Source of the DNA: Fischerella sp. JS2
GTDB lineage: Bacteria; Cyanobacteriota; Cyanobacteriia; Cyanobacteriales; Nostocaceae
Assembly (NCBI RefSeq): GCF_032393985.1
Contig: NZ_CP135918.1
Coordinates: 5,333,724 to 5,397,723 of the forward strand
Length of the DNA: 64,000 bases
Direction of reading: 5' to 3'
In this document: one piece after another, positions 16,425 through 24,459 of the stretch
Numbering within the stretch: the stretch's first letter is position 1
How the letters are laid out: each line of letters opens with the position of its first letter
Made by a program: the position numbers and the translations under genes
The notes under the pieces: generated by a model
What the model saw: only the letters and a program-made list of their open reading frames with translations
Told to the model about the DNA's origin: nothing
Database searches by the model: none

Positions 16425-17231
16425 TCAATTCAAAAAGTTTTCTGCTTGTAGAATTTGCCAAAGATTAACATCTGTTTCGACTAGACAAGCATGACCACTG
16501 TGAGGTAAGGTCACTAATCGAGACTGGGGAAAAATTTTAGCTAAGCGTTGAGCTTCTGCTTGTGAAGGTAAAAGTCGATCATTTTTGCTAGCAATCAGCA
16601 ACACAGGTTGAGTAATTTGAAATAGTTTATTTTCATCTATTGAAAATTCTCTTAGAAGGAAAAGACGTTGCTCAGCTGTTTTCTTAGGTGCAGAACTAAC
16701 TGCTTCCAACAATGCTTCTCTTGCAGCAGGAGAAAGTCGATTTACAGGAGCAAGAAAAGGCAAAGCTATAAAAGATGAAATTTGATAAAAAAAGTTAGGT
16801 GTATAAGGAAACAAAAGGGAACAAAAATAAAGCAAACTTACCCGATGAAAAGAAGAAGCAGAATTGATTAAAATAAATCGAGCAAACATTTCAGGTATTT
16901 TCTCCATAACTTTTAGTGCTATACAAGCACCAAAAGATTCACCACACAGGTAAACAGAAGTTCGGGGTACTTTTTTTAGTTCGGCTTGAGTCAGAGATAT
17001 TACTTCCTCCGCTAAATTAGCCCAGTTTGTAAGTTCATCTGGTGGAATTACAAAACAACGAACATCAAAAGCCGCTTCTAAACCTGCTGTTTGAATACGC
17101 ATCATCTCCTTTCCTGTCTCATCCATTCCCGGTAAAAATACCAAGAGTGGATATTCTGGACTAGAAGATTGAGGAGTAAAAAAATAAGGATGACTATCAG
17201 TTTTTGACATATTACTCATCTTTATTTGCAT
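16425..17231 (-). CDS. Alpha/beta hydrolase
   Basis: 268 residues. The nucleophile elbow is GESFG (within LCGESFGACIALKVMEKIP), the acid is probably the Asp of ASKNDRLLPSQAEAQ, and the catalytic His is in LPHSGHACLVE. A lid region (~150-195) is hydrophobic. LVFLPGMDETGKEMM near the start is the oxyanion strand. Members of this cyanobacterial group are often annotated as esterases or thioesterases; the substrate is unknown. The start is the upstream ATG of a run (MQIKMSNMSKTDSH); M5 or M8 are alternatives. It is convergent with the ECF operon. Confidence 0.87.
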   Translation of the reverse strand: MQIKMSNMSKTDSHPYFFTPQSSSPEYPLLVFLPGMDETGKEMMRIQTAGLEAAFDVRCFVIPPDELTNWANLAEEVISLTQAELKKVPRTSVYLCGESFGACIALKVMEKIPEMFARFILINSASSFHRVSLLYFCSLLFPYTPNFFYQISSFIALPFLAPVNRLSPAAREALLEAVSSAPKKTAEQRLFLLREFSIDENKLFQITQPVLLIASKNDRLLPSQAEAQRLAKIFPQSRLVTLPHSGHACLVETDVNLWQILQAENFLN

Positions 17232-17955
17232 TTTTAGTAATTCAACAGCCCTTAGTCTTCAACAAGAAGGGATAGAATAATAACTTCAAAATTTACCTTA
17301 TAAGTCTAACGTTATCTAATTTTTTAATTCTATTTTCCCAAATATTATATATCTAAAGAAATATTTTCTTTTAAAGAAAACTTTTACCTATATTCTAAAT
17401 AGAATATATAATATAATTTAAAAATTAATTTTGAATAATTAAAATTCCATCCCTTTATCATTTTAATGTCACACTAACTTCATTTTATTAACAGCCAGTA
17501 ACATAAATAAAATGAAAACTTAGATATAATAGAACTTATGCAAAATCTCTCAGAAAGCCTCTTTCTTTGTGTTCTTTGTGAGTCCAGTCCCCCAAAAAGG
17601 CGGTTTCCGTCACGTAGACACGTTCGCGCAGCGTGTCGCTGTGCGCTCAGTGGCTTAAGGTAAGGGTAGTGGGACTGGCGTAGACGCCTGTAAGGGCGGC
17701 TTCAAGGTAGAGTACCCGGAGGGTGGTTCGTTTTTCCGTTACTACTGCGTAAGTCCTATAGAAATTAGCTTTATATATTTTATATAATCTATTCAATAAC
17801 GTTAATTTAAGTATAAACAAATTCATTTATTTTGATTTTTCAAATAACAAATCAATCTATTTTTTAATTTAGAATCAACTGTAAATAAAAATTATCATTA
17901 TCATCATTAAAAGAAGATAAACTCTCATGTTTTTTCATAAAAGTTGAGATGATAT
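17232..17955. other. Intergenic region with GC-rich repeats
   Basis: About 720 bases. The flanks are very AT-rich, with runs of A and T. The centre (17560-17760) is an abrupt GC-rich repeat block. I see no coding frame that looks like a protein. Confidence 0.5.
17560..17760. repeat. Composite dispersed repeat; second copy at ~29988
   Basis: It starts with CCTCTTTCTTTGTGTTCTTTG and continues with AGTCCAGTCCCCCAAAAAGG and CGGTTTCCGT. The same order of words (CCTCTTTCTTTGCGTTCTTTG, AGTCCAGCCCCCAAGG, CGGTTTCCGT) recurs at 29988-30050. The next segment has GACACG/CGTGTC arms around TTCGCGCAG. The shared core CGTTCGCGNAGCGT also occurs at 3264-3277. Confidence 0.65.
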
Positions 17956-18387
17956 ATGCAAAACATTCACCCGATATTTGTTCATTTTCCCTTGGCACTA
18001 CTTTCTGTAGGTTTGCTGTTTGATGTTCTTGGTTATTTGCTGAAAAAGCAATCCTTAACTAGTGCCGGATGGTGGTGTTTTTCTGTAGGTGTGTTATCAG
18101 CAATTGTAACTGTGTTTACAGGAATGCAAGCTGAACATACAGTTAAAGTTAGTGGAGAAGCCCATGAAATTTTAGAGAGTCACGAACATTTTCAAATAAC
18201 TTCTACTGTAGTGTTTGTAGTGTTGTGGATTTGGCGCTGTATTACAAGGGAAGGTATTCCAAAACTTGCTATTATTTATTTTGTCATTACAGTGATCGCA
18301 GTGGGCGCAATTAGCTACGGCGCTCACTATGGCGGAGAATTAGTGTATGAATACGGTGTAGGTACAGCAGTACAGCCTCCTGCATAA
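17956..18387 (+). CDS. DUF2231 membrane protein
   Basis: 143 residues with four transmembrane helices. It begins with the DUF2231 hallmark NIHPIFVHFPLALLSVGLLF, in which histidines sit at the membrane face. Further conserved histidines occur in EAHEILESHEHF and in AHYGGEL near the end. The family may bind haem or metal (histidine pattern), but the biochemical role is unproven. It is convergent with the cupin gene, with a shared hairpin terminator between them. Confidence 0.9.
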   Translation: MQNIHPIFVHFPLALLSVGLLFDVLGYLLKKQSLTSAGWWCFSVGVLSAIVTVFTGMQAEHTVKVSGEAHEILESHEHFQITSTVVFVVLWIWRCITREGIPKLAIIYFVITVIAVGAISYGAHYGGELVYEYGVGTAVQPPA

Positions 18388-18396
18388 AGAGAGAAT

Positions 18397-18442
18397 AAGG
18401 CAGAAAAAATCTCTTTTAACTTAAGATCTTTACTTCTGCCTT
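18397..18442. terminator. Bidirectional hairpin between convergent genes
   Basis: AAGGCAGAA (18397-18405) pairs exactly with TTCTGCCTT (18434-18442). The pairing extends outward imperfectly through GAGA/TCTC. It lies between the stops of the DUF2231 gene (+) and the cupin gene (-), flanked by A- and T-rich runs, as expected for a terminator used in both directions. Confidence 0.6.
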
Positions 18443-18453
18443 TCTTTCTCAAG

Positions 18454-18894
18454 CTACTCCATACTTGGGGTTTTTTCAAATTGCACCATCATCAAAACAG
18501 CTGGCTGATCGCCTACTGTTCCAGACAGATGACCTTTGTGTCCTTGTGCATCTTCTTTTGTACCTTGGTCTCCTCCAAATGAAATTTCGCCAGGACCCAT
18601 CTCCACTCGTTGACCATCCATAGTCTCCACAAACCAGCGTCCCGACAGTGGCACAATCCACTGAGGCTTCGGGTTCTCATGCCACTCTCCAATCCATCCT
18701 ACTGGTAAAACAGTATACGTAATTGTGGCATTAGGCTGCTTCAAATTAGATAGCCATTGAGGAGAAGTACCAGGTGCTATACCTTTGTGGGTAAAGTCCT
18801 CAATTTGACGGCGGGACTGATGGCTTACACCATCTTGATCAGTCCAGACATACCAGTAATCAATTGTCGGTTTATGTGATTGATTATTCTGCAT
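18454..18894 (-). CDS. Cupin-fold protein
   Basis: 146 residues. The core WIVPLSGRWFVETMDGQRVEM followed by GPGEISFGGDQGTKED is a cupin barrel. The metal-ligand pattern is reduced: only the H in GEWHENPKPQW, a His in AQGHKGHLSG and the Glu of GPGEISF are obvious. A simple binding or stress role is as likely as catalysis. The start (ATG 18894) begins a product with a polar N-terminus. It lies in a run of small minus-strand genes with DUF4396 and the GH15 enzyme. Confidence 0.75.
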   Translation of the reverse strand: MQNNQSHKPTIDYWYVWTDQDGVSHQSRRQIEDFTHKGIAPGTSPQWLSNLKQPNATITYTVLPVGWIGEWHENPKPQWIVPLSGRWFVETMDGQRVEMGPGEISFGGDQGTKEDAQGHKGHLSGTVGDQPAVLMMVQFEKTPSME

Positions 18895-19005
18895 AAAAAT
18901 GGCTCTTTTGGATTATGTGAAATCTAAAATGTATTGCGGGGCGATCGCTATTATTGATGTACTGTTCAATTTTTTCTGGGAGGATGAAGTGGTGATAGGC
19001 ATTAA

Positions 19006-19704
19006 TTACATGACTTCTTTAATTTTTTGACTAAGCAGCCACCAATTTACTGGATAGCTAGTGAGAAAGCCACAAAACATACCAATCTGCATCATGAACC
19101 AGAACACAGGATTGTTTGGGCGTAATGTTTCTGGTGAAAAAAGAAGAAAAAAAGCGATCGCCATCCAACCATACATCCCAACTTGCCACGCTGTTAACGA
19201 AAGGGTATCCGCTTTCACCGCAGCTTTGAGACCCTCACCCATCGAAAGTCCTCGCATCGGTTTGATGGTGAAATATTGAAAAGCAATCCCAAAAATGAAT
19301 GCGACAATATAATCTAATACCCAAGTGCCAAGAATGTGACTACCAAAGATAACAATTGGCACGAAAAAAACAAACCATTCGGCAATAATATCTCCTAAAG
19401 TGCAACCACTGCCGCAATGAGTTGCTCCTATACCAACACTTTGCCAGAAGGGTTTTTTCTTATTTGGAGGTTCTTCGTCTCGTTCTTTTGCTCTTTGAAC
19501 TCGCTGTTTGGTACTCAGGCGACCTACTTTGTAATAGGCATAAAGTCCCAGTGGCCCTGACCACAAAGCTGTCACTGGCCAAACTACTTGCATAATCCAC
19601 ATATTTTGTGGATGTTTAGTAAAGATATCGAGCGCAATTATCAAAGAACAAATACCAGCAGTAATTAATGAAATAATCGCAATGTCATAAAGCCATTTGG
19701 GCAT
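19006..19704 (-). CDS. DUF4396 membrane protein
   Basis: 232 residues with about six transmembrane helices. The segment WQSVGIGATHCGSGCTLGDIIAEW holds a conserved His-Cys-x3-Cys cluster typical of DUF4396 proteins. The motif PVTALWSGPLGLYAYY near residue 45 is also family-typical. The family is often found beside stress or metal genes and the function is unknown. Start ATG 19704 has a good AGGAG-like sequence (GTAGGAGAGTAACAAA) upstream. Confidence 0.85.
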   Translation of the reverse strand: MPKWLYDIAIISLITAGICSLIIALDIFTKHPQNMWIMQVVWPVTALWSGPLGLYAYYKVGRLSTKQRVQRAKERDEEPPNKKKPFWQSVGIGATHCGSGCTLGDIIAEWFVFFVPIVIFGSHILGTWVLDYIVAFIFGIAFQYFTIKPMRGLSMGEGLKAAVKADTLSLTAWQVGMYGWMAIAFFLLFSPETLRPNNPVFWFMMQIGMFCGFLTSYPVNWWLLSQKIKEVM

Positions 19705-19797
19705 TTTGTTACTCTCCTACAATCGAGGAGTGTTAGTTATCTACGTGACCGAAATGTTAGAGCAAAAACATCTAACTCAGGTGTGAGAATCATAAAG

Positions 19798-22191
19798 CTA
19801 ATCGACCGTAACCTTATAATTGCGTCTTTCCCATTTACTGCTTTCAATCCAGAAAAAAGTAAAGCTTATTGGTTCTTGCTGGTCAGCAGAAACTGGGATG
19901 TCCACATAATTTACCCCCAACTTTGTGGAAGTAGAAGGCGTATCTTGTGCAGTTTGCCAATTATCCTGTGACCAATGTAATTGAAAAGACACTAAAGCTT
20001 GAACTCTTAAGGTATGGCCTTTTTTGACCTTACTGACTTGACGGTTAAATTTCCAGACTTCCAGCGACTTACACCTAGAGCGATCGCCTAAATAGCGATT
20101 CGCTACTGCTGGGATAAAATCAAACACCTGACCATCATGAGTTGATCGCAGCAGTTTGATATACTCTGCGTGCGCCCACATTAGGGGCATTGCAGAACCA
20201 GTTGGTTTTCCTAAGTACATATGCACATCAGGTTTATCTGCCTCATCCCAAACCTGTTCTGGTAGCAAACAAGTATCTGAAGCAAATCCTTCCATCGCCT
20301 GAATATATGTCTTGACATCACCACCAACAGCCAATTCATAATGTCCGCGTTCTCCTGTCAACAGAGGCCAAGCACGTCCTTTACCCCAACCCATATAGGG
20401 ACTGCCATCTTCTTGCTGTCCGTAGCCGTCGTGGTTGTAACGATGCCAACAAGATCCAACAGGTGTATCTACTTTCAAGACTGTATCAATGACTTTGACA
20501 GAATCAACAATAATTGGGTCATCAGGTTTACGAATTCCGTAACGTACCAATTGCAAAAACCCGCCATCGACAATTTCCTTTGCCGGAAATTCTGCTGTTT
20601 CACCAGGTGGCTGACTGCTGAGGAAAAGAGTTCCTTGGTTCGGATTTTCATTCGGTTGAGGATTATTGATATCTGTAGGAGTAATCCGAATGTAATGTTG
20701 TTTGATACCAGGAACTAGAGTTCCTTCGGTAGTAACCGTCCAATCTTCAATGTGTGATTCTAAAAAATCGGCATATTCTTCGATGAATTGTGCTGTGGCT
20801 TCATCGCCACGTTCGTGGGCAAATTGGGCAGCACAGATTAAGCCAGCTATGTTACAGGCTAGTGTCGAAGGTGAATAACCGCTACATTCTTCCCAGCGTT
20901 CTTGTTGGGTAGCAGGGCCGTGACGAATTAAATAACCCGCCGCCCGTAGAATCATCGGATAAATATCAAAGTGCAGTGATACTTTTTCCTGGTGTAAAAG
21001 CCATGCTAGAAGAATGGGAAAGGCTACTTCATCAAGTTGAATGCCCTTCCAGTAGGGTTCACCATCAATCCAGAAGTTTTGAGCAAATCCGCCGTCTTCC
21101 TGCTGGCTGGTAGCCAGATAAATCAGCGATCGCACTGCTGTATCTGTTTCCCCAGCCGCCACTAAACCTGCTACACTGCTCACCATGTCCCGCGTCCAAA
21201 CAAGGTGATATCCCCCTTGGTCTTGGTCGTCTTTGACTTCACCCCAAGGAATAGCCATAGATGCAATTAAAGCACCAGGATAAGTTTTGTCTTCATGTGC
21301 CAACAACAAACTAATGCTGCTGTGATATAACTTACCTTCGTCATGGGAAATATTTTCTAATGGTTTGATATCGTTGCGCGATCGCTTCCACTGTTCGTTA
21401 TATTGCTGCTTCTGCTGTTCAAAAGGCAGATTCAGCGACTGAAACAGTGTGGAAATTGCATTGTGCAGTGTTGTGCCAAATGCTAGTCCTAAAGTAAACT
21501 CTTCACTACTATCTAGCTCTAACTCTCCAGTCAGAGCCAAATTACCATCTAAAGCTCTGTTGAACTGCCAATCCATCTGGAAATTATCAGCTAAATCTGT
21601 CCAGCCATCACTTTGACCAACATAGCCACACGAAAGACGATTAAACGGGACTGTTGCACCTAGCGCTAGCCAAGTTCCTGCTTTTTCTGCTACAAGAATA
21701 TTTTGTCCAGCAACTTCTACTGCGTAACCATTATTACCTCGACCGCCAACCTCCAGATGTGGCGCACACAAAGCGTATAACTGGATTTGGGAAACGAACT
21801 CACGCTCTCCTGTTAACTTTGTGTGTTGTAAAATACAGGATAAATGCGGGTCAGCGATCGCTTCTTTGATAATGGCATAACGCCCTTGGGGATCGCAATT
21901 AGTAATGCGGAATCCTAAACCATAAGTCCACAGATGTTCCACTTTTGATTGCAGATGGCGTTTCTCTTCATGGAAAAAGCTTTTTCCGTCAGAAATAAGA
22001 TATTGCAAATCCCGAATTTGGGGTCGATCCACTGTAGGATGGTAGACTTCGGTGACAACACCGTTCCAGACAGTAAACCAAACGCGGCTGGAAGTAGAGT
22101 AGGCTGTTCCGACTCCATCTTTATTCGCATGAGTCCATCGGGGATCGATGCCAGGTGAGCCAAAAGCTTGTGCTTGAGTAAAAATTTTCAT
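19798..22191 (-). CDS. Glucoamylase-type glycoside hydrolase (GH15)
   Basis: 797 residues. An N-terminal beta-sandwich domain (~1-270: GVGTAYSTSSRVWFTVWNGV) precedes an (alpha/alpha)6 barrel (~290-690). Visible family blocks are HLVWTRDMVSSVAGLVAAGE, QEDGGFAQNFWIDGEPYWKG and QLDEVAFPILLAW, whose Glu is the likely general acid. The C-terminal Glu of PEQVWDEAD is the likely base, and a small beta domain follows. It would release glucose from the non-reducing ends of glycogen or starch. No signal peptide is seen, so it is probably cytoplasmic. The SDR gene (22195) ends 3 bases before its start, so the two are co-transcribed. It clusters with a debranching-type enzyme and a GH31 enzyme. Confidence 0.92.
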   Translation of the reverse strand: MKIFTQAQAFGSPGIDPRWTHANKDGVGTAYSTSSRVWFTVWNGVVTEVYHPTVDRPQIRDLQYLISDGKSFFHEEKRHLQSKVEHLWTYGLGFRITNCDPQGRYAIIKEAIADPHLSCILQHTKLTGEREFVSQIQLYALCAPHLEVGGRGNNGYAVEVAGQNILVAEKAGTWLALGATVPFNRLSCGYVGQSDGWTDLADNFQMDWQFNRALDGNLALTGELELDSSEEFTLGLAFGTTLHNAISTLFQSLNLPFEQQKQQYNEQWKRSRNDIKPLENISHDEGKLYHSSISLLLAHEDKTYPGALIASMAIPWGEVKDDQDQGGYHLVWTRDMVSSVAGLVAAGETDTAVRSLIYLATSQQEDGGFAQNFWIDGEPYWKGIQLDEVAFPILLAWLLHQEKVSLHFDIYPMILRAAGYLIRHGPATQQERWEECSGYSPSTLACNIAGLICAAQFAHERGDEATAQFIEEYADFLESHIEDWTVTTEGTLVPGIKQHYIRITPTDINNPQPNENPNQGTLFLSSQPPGETAEFPAKEIVDGGFLQLVRYGIRKPDDPIIVDSVKVIDTVLKVDTPVGSCWHRYNHDGYGQQEDGSPYMGWGKGRAWPLLTGERGHYELAVGGDVKTYIQAMEGFASDTCLLPEQVWDEADKPDVHMYLGKPTGSAMPLMWAHAEYIKLLRSTHDGQVFDFIPAVANRYLGDRSRCKSLEVWKFNRQVSKVKKGHTLRVQALVSFQLHWSQDNWQTAQDTPSTSTKLGVNYVDIPVSADQQEPISFTFFWIESSKWERRNYKVTVD

Positions 22192-22194
22192 CGT

Positions 22195-23397
22195 CTAGCT
22201 TTGGGTAGCTTTTTGGTGATTTTGAGATTCTGTTGTTAATGCTTTCCAAGCAAATCGAGCTAATCCTGTTAATAGATTCCAGTTATCTAGTTTGCTGCTG
22301 CGATTTACTTTTTGATGCAACTGTCGCGCTACTTCAGTATTAATATCTGACTCACTGATTCTGTCGTCTTCTTGATGTGCATAAGTTTGAGGTTGAGCTT
22401 GACGTCCTAAATAAGCCCCTAACGCTACTAGGGCAACACCAGCACCCAATCCTAAAATCAGCCAATCTTGATTTTCAGTTGCCCAAAGTTGAGTGCTGTA
22501 ATCCTGTGCTTGGTCATCAAATCTACCATGAGCGCCGTGATCACCTGGTAGGGGTTCCCACAAGTTGCTAAGGCGATTTTGATTCTCTGGTTGGTCTGTC
22601 TGCTGGCTTTGATATCCAGTCTTACCGAGGTAGCGGTCTAGTATTCCTGGGGCAACTTTAGTTCCCAAAATAGCCTCAACTGTGGAACTACCGACATAAA
22701 GTTCTCGCCGTTTGTGAGTTGCTGCCCATACAATCGCCTCAGCTGCCACTTCTGGTTGGAAAATAGGCGGCACTGGCTGGGATTTATGGGGCATATTGTT
22801 CTTAATCCAGTCAAACTGCGGCGTATTGACTGCTGGCATTTGTACCATTGTGATGTGAACGTTGCTACCATCATGATGCAGTTCGCACCGAATAGAGTCT
22901 GTAAATCCGCGAATCGCAGACTTAGCACCGCAATAAGCTGACTGTAAAGGAATTGAGCGATAAGCTAAGGCAGAACCGACTTGGACAATTGTGCCGCGAT
23001 CGCGTGGCTTCATCCGTCGCAAAGCCGCCATTGTGCCATACACATATCCCAGGTATGTCACCTCGGTAACGCGCCGAAATTCCTCTGGTTTGATCTCCAA
23101 AAATGGCGACAAAATTGATGCCATCGCGTTATTAACCCAAATATCAATCGGGCCAAACTCCTTCTCAACGGCTGCCGCAGCAGCCTCTACTTGCTCTGGA
23201 TTGGAAACATCAGTTGGTAACATCAATGCTTTACCGCCAGCTGATTCAACTTCTTGACGCGCCCCTTCTAGCCCATCGCGGCTGCGGGCGACTAGTCCAA
23301 TGTACGCCCCTCGTTTGGCAAAGGCGCGGACAGTGGCTCTTCCTATACCGGCGGAGGCTCCGGTAATGACGACAACTTCAGGTTTTGATGTATTCAT
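22195..23397 (-). CDS. SDR oxidoreductase with C-terminal membrane anchor
   Basis: 400 residues. The Rossmann fold has TGASAGIG at the NAD(P)-binding turn and a YxxxK active site in SAYCGAKSAIRG; WVNNAMASILSPF supplies the usual Asn. After about residue 265 the sequence leaves the SDR core: a polar linker, then one transmembrane helix (WLILGLGAGVALVALGAYLG, ~315-335) and a basic tail. The enzyme is therefore probably anchored to a membrane. The substrate is unknown. The stop is 3 bases from the GH15 start. Confidence 0.92.
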   Translation of the reverse strand: MNTSKPEVVVITGASAGIGRATVRAFAKRGAYIGLVARSRDGLEGARQEVESAGGKALMLPTDVSNPEQVEAAAAAVEKEFGPIDIWVNNAMASILSPFLEIKPEEFRRVTEVTYLGYVYGTMAALRRMKPRDRGTIVQVGSALAYRSIPLQSAYCGAKSAIRGFTDSIRCELHHDGSNVHITMVQMPAVNTPQFDWIKNNMPHKSQPVPPIFQPEVAAEAIVWAATHKRRELYVGSSTVEAILGTKVAPGILDRYLGKTGYQSQQTDQPENQNRLSNLWEPLPGDHGAHGRFDDQAQDYSTQLWATENQDWLILGLGAGVALVALGAYLGRQAQPQTYAHQEDDRISESDINTEVARQLHQKVNRSSKLDNWNLLTGLARFAWKALTTESQNHQKATQS

Positions 23398-23503
23398 AAT
23401 CTACTTTTTTGGGAATCACAATTTTTTTATATTTATTTTTTTTCCTGAATAAATTGGTTGATATAATCACGCTCCAGACGCAGAGAGTAATATTGAGATT
23501 GTC

Positions 23504-24439
23504 TTAAGAAGTCCGAGAAGATTTACGAGTGGCTGCTAAGGATTTAGCTTCGATAAATATTTGTTTAATTTCAGGATGTTTTTGGCGAATTTTAGCTTCT
23601 AAATTATCTACAGTGGATGCTATTTCTTCACCTGTGAGATTTTTTGAAAATTGAATTTCTAAGTTGAGTAATACTTCCTGTGGAGCAAGTTGCATTGTAA
23701 GTACACGTATAACTTCTTGGACTCTTGGTTCTTTTTTGGATAAAGAACGGATATTAGCTATAGTTTGAGAATTAGCACTCTCTCCAACTAATAATCCTTT
23801 ACTTTCAATTGCTAGTAATACTGCTACTATAGCTAAGATAATGCCAATAATAATTGAGGCAATACCATCAAAATAAATATTGTTAAATAAATGTCCTAAA
23901 AAAACTCCTAATAAAGCTACAAGCAAACCTAAAATTGCCGCAGAATCCTCAAATAAGACGGTAAATATAGTAGGGTCTTTACTATTTTTAATTGCTTGCC
24001 AAAATGTTTGATTACCCTTGGTTGGCAGAAACTCTCTTAAAGCCACAGTCCAAGAAAAACCCTCAAATATTATTGCTATACCCAAGACAATATAATTCCA
24101 CATTGGGTCTTCTAAAGGACTAGGGTTAATTACATGAATGATTCCTTCATAAATAGACATTCCTCCACCAATAGAAAAAATAAGGATAGCAACAATTAAA
24201 GTCCAAAAGTAAAGTTCTTGCCCATAACCAAAGGGATGACTATCATCTGCTGGCTTTTGACTCATGCGAATTCCGAGCAGCAGTAATAATTGATCAACAG
24301 TATCTACTAGTGAATGAATACCCTCAGATATCATCGCTGAACTGTTGGTAATGAAAGCAGTGACAAATTTCGTGATAGCGATCGCTAAATTAGCACCCAT
24401 CGCCGCAAAAATTGTTTTCTTGGATGAATCTGAAGCCAT
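23504..24439 (-). CDS. Cation diffusion facilitator (CDF) metal transporter
   Basis: 311 residues, six transmembrane helices and a cytosolic C-terminal domain (~215-300: RVQEVIRVLTMQLAPQEVLL). The TM2 metal motif is EGIHSLVDTVDQ (HxxxD). The TM5 equivalent is FEDSAAILGLLVA, which has Asp but not the canonical HxxxD; this variant resembles the ZnT9 branch (from memory). It would export Zn2+ or a similar ion using a proton or other gradient. It ends at a small non-coding gap and is followed by the debranching-type gene on its other side, same strand. Confidence 0.9.
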   Translation of the reverse strand: MASDSSKKTIFAAMGANLAIAITKFVTAFITNSSAMISEGIHSLVDTVDQLLLLLGIRMSQKPADDSHPFGYGQELYFWTLIVAILIFSIGGGMSIYEGIIHVINPSPLEDPMWNYIVLGIAIIFEGFSWTVALREFLPTKGNQTFWQAIKNSKDPTIFTVLFEDSAAILGLLVALLGVFLGHLFNNIYFDGIASIIIGIILAIVAVLLAIESKGLLVGESANSQTIANIRSLSKKEPRVQEVIRVLTMQLAPQEVLLNLEIQFSKNLTGEEIASTVDNLEAKIRQKHPEIKQIFIEAKSLAATRKSSRTS

Positions 24440-24459
24440 TTTTTACTATTCCTTGTTCC

